Assembly (NCBI GenBank): GCA_930367215.1
Contig: OV884059.1
Location: forward strand, 62,281,393 to 62,345,392
Direction of reading: 5' to 3'
Length of the DNA: 64,000 nt
Source: Pollenia angustigena
Lineage: Eukaryota > Arthropoda > Insecta > Diptera > Polleniidae
Position numbers and translations under genes: made by a program. The notes under the pieces are model-generated. The model was not told the origin of the DNA, made no database searches, and saw nothing but the letters and a program-made list of their open reading frames with translations. Positions 55,561-64,000 of the stretch are shown here, piece by piece. Numbering within the stretch: the first letter of the stretch is position 1; each line of letters starts with the position of its first letter.

Positions 55561-56149
55561 CTCTGGTCAAATAATTAAATACGAGGTAAACTTTCTTCCA
55601 GTTTAGCTGGATATACGGTCCATAATTTACCTTAAATTCCATTTTAGCAGCCTTCTGAAATTCACTGCAAACGCTTAAACTTATTGCACCGCTGTATTGA
55701 AATTTATGTTTTTTAATACCAGAAATCGTTCTGCAGAATTTGGGATGATTGGTTCATAGCTTACCATGGGTTTATATAATTTGTTCTTCTGAAAATCATT
55801 TAAGTTCAGCTTAAACTGATATTCTACTCAAGCTTTTTAAAATAGATTCTGATTGTCGGTCAATAATTTTATATAGGTCTAAACCGCAACAAATTTTAAT
55901 GCAGATGTCTGTTTTTACAAAGATTATCTATATATAAATCGGCTAAGGCAAAACAGTTAAGAACACTTTCCTCTTCTGTATGTCAACCGATTTGAACAAA
56001 ATATACACCATTTAATAGGTATTTACTCAAAGAAGTGCACAATGTATATTTTATTAATGTATATTATAAGCGTTCAAAATTGTTACTAACACAAATGCAA
56101 AATAAATAAATAAAAATTTATTTTCAATTATCAAATAATATAGCACTAT

Positions 56150-56222
56150 CACTTGTTTTTTTCTTGATTGTACTGTTTTTCTTAATCAATGTACTGTTTT
56201 TTCCGAATTTAAAATCTGGCGT
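56150..56222 (-). mobile_element. Fragment of the CCAGATTTTAAATTCGG hAT-like family
   Basis: ttgattgtactgtttttctt and ccgaatttaaaatctggc match 53870-53950 and the complement of 58955-59025. Confidence 0.65.
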
Positions 56223-56230
56223 ACCTAATA

Positions 56231-56730
56231 GTCTTTTTACACTGATCAACATCTAACATCTGAAATCAAAGATGTAGAAAATGTGAAACACTCGTTTACA
56301 TTGCTCGCATCTATTATCTACCATCAAACAAAAATGTCACCATTTTCGAATAAAAAAATGTTTTTTTCAACAAAAGTGCCGAAATTTGAAAATAGAAAAC
56401 ACCAAAATGTATTTGAAGTTCAATTTGTTTAAGAATAAAAAAAAAAAAAAATAAAACAACATTGCAATAAAAAAGAAAACTTGACAAATGGTAACGCTGC
56501 TGTCAAACCCAATTTATTTTTGTCAGTGATGCTTCTATAATAATAGAACTTATTGCCATTTTTCTAGTGATGATACTAAAATAATCGAAAGATGTAGAAA
56601 GGAATAAAATGAGTTATGAACATCTTTTAAAGATGTTAAAAGATGTTGATTTTTAGCCCAATGTATTTCTCATGGAAAGATGTTAACATCTTCACAAATT
56701 GATGGTAGATGTTGATCAGTGTAAAAATGC
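56231..56730. mobile_element. TA-target MITE, TTTTTACACTGATCAACATCT ends
   Basis: tttttacactgatcaacatc at the left is inverted at the right (gatgttgatcagtgtaaaaa), with TA at 56229-56230 and 56731-56732. About 500 bp; agatgtt/aacatct palindromes repeat inside, including aacatcttttaaagatgtt, the empty piggyBac-like site matching 48.2 kb. No ORF. Confidence 0.82.
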
Positions 56731-56814
56731 TATAACATGGAGTTTAAAATCAACATCTTTACAAGGTTTCCTACCTCAATGTATTCTTTCTACATCTTCC
56801 GTCTATTTTATAAC

Positions 56815-58253
56815 TAATAAATTAGTGAATGTTTAATCGCTTGTTTAGTTGAACTAAATTTTATTTTTTATGTAGTTTAAACTCCACAACTATAAATCGG
56901 TGTCCCATGTACTATATATGTAGTTAAAAAAATAACATGTGGCAGCACTACGATAAATCTTGTTATATTCATATGGTCCAAGGCGAATTAATTACAGGTG
57001 GTGTCGAAAAGGCATCTGATTTTGACGGTTCGAGCTTATTTGTTAGTGTTTTGCTAAGAATAGCTGACATTTTTAGCTATAAGCACTAACAATGCAATGC
57101 AAAAACCCTATGTTGTTTCTGTTGTTTTTGGATTGTTGTAGTTCCGACACCACCTGTAGTTAAATTCGCCTTGATATGGTCTGTATTGGTAGTTTAAACG
57201 CCCAATTTTATGCGTTTAAAGATAGTTTATATGTTTACTGATTTATAGATTTGTTGGCTTAATAACATTTTAAACCAAAAAGAGAGTTTATAATAACAAA
57301 CTTTATTGAAGTTAATTATATTGTTCACAATTGTAAGTTACGAACAGAACCGTTTTTCAAAACAGACTAAAACTATTATACATGAGTCACCCCTTTTTAT
57401 ATTTCATTATTATTTCTAGATTTTTCCTGAACCTTCCCGTAAAAACTATTTATTATGTTCTATAACCATTTCTAGAAATGACTGGGAAATGTATATAGGA
57501 ATTATTTTAAAATAACAGTTGTGTTGAAAATTATACATGACAATTTTAAGTAACATAAAACTATAACTTACAAGACAACTTATATCTAAAACTATAAATA
57601 ATTCTTAGATAATTTAGCTTTTGTAACAATATAGTAAATATAATGGCGATTTCTTTTCTGAGAAATATGTTGCATTAATGTTCTAAAACTTTGTGTTCGT
57701 TTGTACAATAAATACAACTGTGGAAAAAAATTTCAAGTTCTTTTGTGAATATATTGATGAAAAACATGTTGCATATATTATTCTTACTTTTACTTAACGT
57801 GTTCATACTGCCCTGTTTTACAACTTTGGTTCTTACTACTTTGTTTGTACAACCAATGTTTTGTTTGTCATAATTCATACCGCTCATAATTTTGTAAAAA
57901 ATTGTTTTAAAACAAAATATAAACATATTTACACATTAAAATCGAAAAAGTCTATTTATATTATAATCGTTTAAATTTTTCTAAGCCATTAGTGGTGTCA
58001 ATATTTGTTTCCAAGCCGTAATAGCGTGCAGAAACCGCTCATGAAGTTCATTAATGATGAAAGTGTAATAGTTGTAAATAAAAGCACAATGTATTTGTGT
58101 TCTATTGAAATTGCACAAAATGTAACACTTCGAGTGATTTTAGATAACATTAGATAATGTTACATTATATACTGTAACATATTTTTCTCAGAAAATAAAT
58201 CGCCATAAGTTTAGTTTAACTAAACCAGCGTTTAACCATTCACTAATTTATTA
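56815..58253. mobile_element. TIR element, TAATAAATTAGTGAAT ends
   Basis: taataaattagtgaatg at the left is inverted at 58253. The match goes on imperfectly through ttaa(t)cgct.gtttagtt.aactaaa, about 45 bp in all. No ORF with a recognised domain. The CAAGG MITE at 56979-57173 is nested in it. Confidence 0.7.
56979..57173. mobile_element. CAAGGCGAATT MITE, copy 2, with 8-bp target duplication
   Basis: CAAGGCGAATTAATTACAGG at the left and the complement of CAAGGCGAATTTAACTACAG at the right, flanked by atatggtc at 56971-56978 and 57174-57181. ggtggtgtcg / cgacaccacc is inverted inside as in copy 1. 195 bp. Confidence 0.9.
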
Positions 58254-58635
58254 GCCATTAGTATTGTTCCAAGAAAAATGGCAATAAATTACTATATTAT
58301 TATTGTGGCATCACTGACATAATGACATTGGTTTTAAAAACAGTTGTACCATTTTACAAGTTTTTTCTGTTTTGCTAGTCTTATTTTGTTTTTTTTTTTT
58401 TTTAATTTAATTCCAAATACATTTTTGTGTTTTCTTTTAAAATTTTATCATAAACCATATTTACATTATGCAACTAATGCCGCAACTTTTGCATGCAACA
58501 TTTTGTTTGTTAGCAAGAGGTATAGGGAAGAAAACGGTGTTGAAAAAGTTGCACGACTACGCGTCGCAACGCATGGATAGATTTAATTAGTTTTTGTCAT
58601 TTTTTTTTTATTTTTTTGTTTTTAAATTTATAACA

Positions 58636-59374
58636 ATTTCGTATTTATTGAGCAATAACTAAATTACAATTTTGTATGTTTAATTGAGCTCAATAATGGC
58701 ATTTATTGCGTAAAACTCAATTAAGGTGCATATCTGAACACGGTATTAGCTATATTACTTAAACTGTATAGGTATTGTAATATTGACATTTATAGTAATA
58801 GTTAAGTATAACAGAACTTGGTGAAATTTGCCGTTAATCTTCGAACTCCTAAAAAGGATTTGATTAATTTTTATTTAAAAAAGCTAAAACTATTAAATTA
58901 ACAAGTAAGAAAGTATAGTCGGTCAAGCCCGACTATATGATACCCCTAGGGTAGCCAGATTTTAAATTCGGGAAAACAGTACATTGAACACAAAAAAACC
59001 GTACAATCAAGAAAAAAAACAGTACATTTTTTTTGACGAAAAAAATTACTCCATTTGCGTTTAAAAAGCAAACACCACAAACGAAGCATTTGGCCAGAAA
59101 AATCATAACATTGCTGTAAGTCATATAAGAAAGGAGAAAAGCCGAACTTAGCTTGAAACAATGAACTCATTGATTGTGATACATTGTACGATTTTCTTTA
59201 AACATATTCGTATTTAAAGCAATTTTCACCACACACATAGTTGCACAAATTATATAAAATTTGAAAACATGTTTGTTTCCTAAATTAATTTTCCAATTTC
59301 AAACAATTTTTAAATTATTTACGGCCAATTTTACCACGTTCAGCTAAAATTAACTATTACTAAAACAATCGATT
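58636..59374 (-). repeat. Right arm of spaced inverted duplication
   Basis: Reverse complement of 53602-54243, about 90 percent identical by eye, with an extra segment of roughly 75 bp near 59030-59105. The spacer between arms is about 4.4 kb. Confidence 0.85.
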
Positions 59375-60284
59375 TATTTAAATTTAGAATGATAGTTAAT
59401 TATACCTGAACTTGGTGAAATTGGCCATTTATCTATAAAATCCAAAAAACATACATAGTTTGGTTTATTTTTATTTAACACAATCTGAAAATATTAAAAT
59501 AGTAAAAAAAACAAGTTTCAATGAAATTTAAAACAAAAATTTCTGTCTGTAAAACAATCAAGTACAATTGAAAACGATGAATATTTTCAATAAAATTTTT
59601 GTAAAAATTAACTTATCTTAACTTAGGTAAAGAAAAGTTGTCCTCAAAGGTATTAGGTATTTTAATAAATTTTGAACACGGAAAATTTTCCAAATTTGTT
59701 CGTTTTCAATTTCACGTGATTTCGATATCCAGAACATGCCCGAAAATTAAAAAAGTTCTATAAATTTAATAAATTTGTGTTGGAATAAGTATGTATTTAT
59801 TTAGTATTTAACAATTTTTTTTTTATTTTATTTTTTCTCAGGTGTGGAAAGGGAAATACTATTGGAAGAGGTAGCCATAAAATCATACATAGTACATATG
59901 TCTTAAAAATAACAATATGAAAATATACCACTGCTGCGAGCCACTCATTATAATTTAGATTTCTACTGTGTACATATTTTTGAGAAAACAATGACCACAG
60001 GGTAAAACCTCGTATTATTTAAGAACTTTTTTGTTTGGAACACAAAAAAATTTTATAAGCTACATATGTACTGTTAAATATTAGGATATCATAAAAATGT
60101 GTTTTTAGTAGGGTTTTTCTTAATATCTTGGTTTTTTGTACCTGAACAAAAAAAAAGTACAAAAATCTGTACAAAGTGTAAAAAACAGTACATTTGCGTA
60201 CTGTTTTAGGAGTTGTGCATAAAACAGTACAATTGCAAAAAATCAGTACATGTACTGCTTAAAACAGTACGTATGGCAACCCTA
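58947..60284. mobile_element. hAT-like element with AAACAGTAC arrays
   Basis: The ends are TAGGGTAGCCAGATTTT and the complement of TAGGGTTGCCATACGTACTG. The motif aaacagtac or its complement repeats at least ten times in the outer 150-200 bp on both sides. Flanks (gatacccc / tatgtgac) do not match, so one side may be rearranged. No transposase ORF. The left end is inserted in the start of a type-3 fly repeat. Confidence 0.65.
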
Positions 60285-60310
60285 TATGTGACACATACTG
60301 TGTGTATTTA

Positions 60311-61040
60311 TAAGGCGACCAGATTTTGAAAATAAAAATAGAGGACATAAAGAAAAAAAGTAAAAAAATTTTTTGACTTCAAGATTTTTTTTACATATTT
60401 TACAGACAAATTTACATTCCCATATTAATAAATGTAAAGAAGATTTAAAAAGAATTACATATCGTCGGCTTAATATGCAGACCTGCGAAATCCACTTTTT
60501 AAGTAAATTGAGATTTGATGCCGCGTGGTAGAGAAATATATGCCTCGTCGACCAGCTTGTAAGTAGTTATTCTTCAATTTGAGTCTTGAAGTGTGTCAAA
60601 TCAACTATATTTTTGGTTCTCCTCTCAAGCAGTAAATAGGAAAAATAAAAAGTTTTTCCTGTAAAATTTGTTGAAAGGGAGTTAGCAGGTTTGGATATTA
60701 AGCCGACGATGTATAAAAATTTACATTTACTTAAGTAAAATTAGTTAAAAAAAAAAAAAACAACTAAACTTTAATAATTATTGCAAAAAATTATTCAAAA
60801 TTGTATACTGCAAGTGTATGCCATTCGATTGCCCAGAAAAAACCGTTGATCACTGTAAAATAAAATTTTTATTTTAATTTATAAAAATAAAAGCAAATAT
60901 TGGTCATGCTTTTAAAAATAAAGAGGACAAAGATGACAGATTATGAAAAAAAGATGATAAAAGAGGACACAAATTTTATAGAGGACAGCCAGTTAAAAAA
61001 GAGGATTGTCCTCTAAAAAAGAGTACGTATGGTCACCTTA
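60311..61040. mobile_element. hAT-like element with 7-8 bp target duplication
   Basis: The ends are TAAGGCGACCA and the complement of TAAGGTGACCATACG; gtattta flanks both sides (60304-60310, 61041-61047). gaggac / gtcctc motifs repeat near both ends. It contains the TCGTCGG MITE at 60462-60709. No ORF. Confidence 0.8.
60462..60709. mobile_element. TA-target MITE, TCGTCGGCTTAATATGC ends, copy 1
   Basis: tcgtcggcttaatatgcaga at the left is inverted at the right (gatattaagccgacga). A second inverted copy lies at 63320-63570 with TA on both sides. About 248 bp. Confidence 0.75.
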
Positions 61041-62214
61041 GTATTTATTATAAACTTTTCTGATCGCAACAATGTTTCCCTTATTTATTTTCGTTGTTGT
61101 TTACCATTGCTACGTTTTCAAGATCGTACTTCATTATGAATTAAAATATGTAGTGTGTTGTACGCAACGTCATGTTTTGTCGCCATATTAATTTGTAATA
61201 TTTGTCAATACTTTTGTTGTTTACTTCATTTTTATTTTTCCGTTTTTGTTTTGTTGTTTTTAGTTTCAACTTTGTCTGTTTTAAATTTTATCTTCACCTT
61301 GTATTCTTCTCCACCAACAACACCATTAAAATATACATGCGCGTAAAGGAGACGAGACAATACACAAAGCAACAAGAAAATAGAGCATAAAAAATAATAA
61401 AACATTCGTTAAGGCATTCTCTGTTAAGAGGGGAATGCAGAGAACGTTCAAAAGTAGCATTGTGTAACTAGTGGTTAAAGAGCGCGTGGGGAAGTTGTGT
61501 ACATTTAAAATGTTATGAAATACAGTTTGTGTGCATATAAAAGTGGTGGTTATGTGTTGTTGCTTTTTTAAATGTTTTTTGCCATGGACATCTTTTGGTA
61601 CAGTACCGCATTTTGCTTGTTTGCCATTTTTTAAGTAATATCAGTATTGTTGCTGTTGTCTGAGCATGTACAATATTAAGCATTTTTAATATTTTTGTAT
61701 CTTTCAAATTCGCGTGAGAGAGTGACTTCATGTTATTTTTTTGCTGAGGTCATAAATTATTTCTGATTATTTTTATTGTTTCTTCTTCCTTTAAAATCAT
61801 GTTGTTTATGTTGCCTTGTTCATAAATTGTGAATGGGTTTTCTTGCTTGCTGACATTATGAATGTGAGTTTTATTTCGTTTGAGTCTGTGCACTGTCTGT
61901 CCTCAGTTGTTGTAAATTAAAATGTGAATTTCATTATCACACCCCTTATTCCAATATGTCTTTGTTTGTGGTGGAAGTACATATTTACAGTTTTCAGGGG
62001 TGATGAAATTTAAGCTGTTGGTTTTTACTTCATTTGCATTTCTTATCGCCGCTAAGTTTTGTGCGATTATGTGCAGTAGTTTACCTGTGTAAAGGAGGCG
62101 TGGTATCTACATACATACATACAAAAACATTTTCTCTTAATTCCTACCTAAATACAACACAGGAACATCCATATTTACACATGCATGTAAGTATGTACAT
62201 ATGTATGTTTGTAT
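61041..62214. other. AT-rich stretch, no gene seen
   Basis: No domain, inverted repeat or RNA gene is recognised. Short acatacatac microsatellite runs occur near 62108-62125 and 62190-62210. Confidence 0.4.
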
Positions 62215-62472
62215 CAAGGTATATTTATAGCAGGTAGCCGCGAGATTACAACAATTGTACAATAAACCAAACAACAGGGCTTTTTATTGTTGTTTTGTGA
62301 TACGAACTGTCAAACAGCAAAGGGGTTGAAAAGAGACAAAAAAGACAAAAGATAAAGACAAAAAACTTGTTTACTTGTTTACTATACAACTTTTGACAGT
62401 TTGTATCACAAAACAAGCAAATAAAAAATAACCAGCTGGCTTTCCGAGACTTCCTGCTATAAATATACCTTG
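62215..62472. mobile_element. MITE, CAAGGTATATTTATAGCAGG ends
   Basis: caaggtatatttatagcagg at 62215 is exactly inverted at 62472. Inside, ttttgtgatacgaactgtca and tgacagtttgtatcacaaaa form a second inverted pair. The CAAGG start recalls the CAAGGCGAATT family, but flanks do not show a target duplication. Confidence 0.75.
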
Positions 62473-63317
62473 GTACATTTTTGTAGCTGAATAATTACGT
62501 TAGCCATTTGTTCTGTTTTATAGATACCGTATTCACACAGTATTTCAATTTAATTAATGTCGAAATTTAATCAATTATTTTTTTAGTTGCAAAAAATCAT
62601 ATTGATTCAATTAACATTTCAGTTGTTTTGAAATAAATTTTTTAATTAAAATATTAAAAAAATCTTTATTGATGTTTTATTGATTTGATTTGATTTGATT
62701 TCGGTTTGTGCTTTGTTGTGATACAGACGTGTATTTTCGCCCCGCATACGATTTGAACTATTAATTAATCACATTTGATTTTGTAATATAAGCAGCGAAT
62801 GGACGCTTAAAAAAAATAATATACATACATATTTTGTTATTTAAATTATTTAACATAATAGTAGGGTATTCATTTAATCGACTTTTTGCTTTAATCGGTT
62901 AATCGCTCGATTAATTAACCGAGGTTTTGGTTTAACCGGTTAATTTAGTTTTTGATCGGTTAACCGGTTAATAAAGTTTTTTTTATAAATTAAGTAATTT
63001 CAATATATAAAAATGCATTAATTGCTTATTTTTTGGAGTGTATAAGTAAAAAAAAACAATAAAATACCAAACATAACAATTCTTGAACTAAAACGAGCAA
63101 GCAAAAAAAAAAAAACAATTCATAAATATGTAATATGCATTTTCCAATTAATGCACAAGGTGTGGTATCAAGTCATATCGTCATAATATCCTAAATAAAA
63201 TTTAAAATTTTTTAAAGTAAATATTTCAAACCAAATGAAAATTTTAATGTTGTGTTCATTGATTCGTCACAACTGTATATTTTAATTTAAAATATAGGCA
63301 GTAGCTTACAGCAGTCA
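62473..63317. other. AT-rich stretch with a hAT-like end
   Basis: No gene. A (gattt)n run lies near 62685-62702. tagggtattcatttaatcga near 62862, followed by repeated cggttaa / ttaaccg motifs to about 62980, looks like one end of a hAT-like element, but no partner end is seen. Confidence 0.4.
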
Positions 63318-63319
63318 TA

Positions 63320-63570
63320 TCGTTGGCTTAATATGCAAACCTGCTAACTCACTTTCAGCACATTTTACAGGAGAGAAAAAAAACTTTTTATTTTTCCTAT
63401 TTGAAGCTTGATAGAAAATTAAAATTACAGTCAGTTTTACACACTTCAAGACTTAAATAGAAGAAAAACTACATGCTGGTCGACGAGACGTATCTTCCTC
63501 TACCACACGGCATCAAAATCTTAATTTACAAAAAAAGTGGATTTAGAAGGTTTGCATATTAATCCGACGA
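63320..63570. mobile_element. TA-target MITE, TCGTTGGCTTAATATGC ends, copy 2
   Basis: Reverse complement relative of 60462-60709 (ctggtcgacgag, ccacacggcatcaaa, acacttcaagact shared). TA at 63318-63319 and 63571-63572. Confidence 0.8.
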
Positions 63571-63844
63571 TATATATTTCCTGTAATTATTTATGACTAC
63601 CTTGTGAATCCCCTAAATATTTACATATTTATACAAAAATAAACTGAGATAATTTTTTTAGTTATTTCAATAGTTAAAGGAGATCTTATAAAATAATCTT
63701 TAAAAAAAGTTATTTATTTTAAATGTTTAGAATTAAAGCGACTCTTTTCTTTCGTTTAACAAAATTTGACTTGGAGAATATTATTTCACTTATCGTAGAT
63801 GAATGTCTAATTTCTTAGTCCTTTTCCAGGATTTCTCTAAACAT

Positions 63845-64000
63845 ATGGAAACAAGTAATATGTTCGCGGATTTTTTTGCTTCAACCTACTCTATTGAGGA
63901 ATATGATACATTGAAAAGTTATCCATTTTATATCCCTGAACAACAACCCATTTCATTTCCATTCGTCACTACTGCATATATGACAACATTATTATTAAAA
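63845..64000 (+). pseudogene. LINE RT fragment running off the window edge
   Basis: The frame reads NMFADFFASTYS...YPFYIPEQQPISFPF, matching the block just before the RT core of LINE-C (NMFADFFAQTYTD...ICFPSIE at 25,480-25,590). It is a related but different element, as similarity is partial. Upstream EN is not seen, so it is either 5'-truncated or interrupted. The rest lies outside the window. Confidence 0.65.

Noticed and set aside
57675..57926. Minus-strand ORF of 83 codons, with others of 60-100 codons in 57-62 kb
   Set aside because: AT-rich open frames without domains or start context, lying inside TIR elements or spacers; expected by chance.
1..64000. A host protein-coding gene or a defence/biosynthetic system
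   Set aside because: No conserved host domain, splice-supported exon chain or operon-like cluster could be supported; all recognisable coding sequence belongs to transposable elements.

Overview
The window looks like gene-poor, repeat-packed DNA of an insect, most likely a higher (schizophoran) fly. It is strongly AT-rich and shows no host gene with a convincing exon or domain. Every recognisable protein-coding stretch belongs to a transposable element: non-LTR retrotransposons of Jockey and CR1/L2-like type, a Transib/RAG1-like transposase and a mariner-like transposase remnant. The short interspersed repeats that open near AACAAGTAAGA and close with AGGGTATA are of a kind common in fly genomes. 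The species assignment is inference.

Layout. 1-5 kb: AT-rich DNA with two hAT-like non-autonomous elements (770-2556 and 2993-4939). The second carries a nested inverted-repeat element and a GC-rich hairpin tandem repeat. 5.06-8.04 kb: a minus-strand LINE (LINE-A copy 1) whose endonuclease-RT frame is broken by only two stop codons. 8.45-16.76 kb: a giant palindrome, with eight forward copies of a 565-bp tandem unit followed directly by seven inverted copies; every unit holds a tRNA-like (A box/B box) stretch. 16.9-22.3 kb: foldback MITEs, fly short interspersed repeats and a solo relative of the tandem unit. 22.3-27.16 kb: a CR1-like LINE (LINE-C) with a PHD-finger ORF1, split by a MITE. 28.2-30.5 kb: a hAT-like element with perfect 8-bp target duplication, a foldback MITE and an RNase H remnant. 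31.4-34.7 kb: a decayed Transib/RAG1-like transposase gene split by LINE-A copy 2. 36.0-40.0 kb: a Jockey-type LINE with both ORFs, each broken by one stop. 40.5-48.0 kb: a mariner remnant, MITEs, and a second much older Jockey copy cut up by at least four insertions. 48-64 kb: MITEs of several target-site classes (TTAA, TA, 8 bp), a widely spaced inverted duplication (53.6 and 59.4 kb arms), more hAT-like elements and the start of another LINE at the right edge.

How it fits together. No operon or pathway is present. The organisation is a stack of insertions whose order can be read from nesting, target duplications and empty-site paralogues inside the same window. Autonomous machinery visible here is LINE EN/RT, Transib and mariner, all of it damaged except LINE-C ORF1. 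Most small elements carry no protein and must have been moved by proteins encoded elsewhere.
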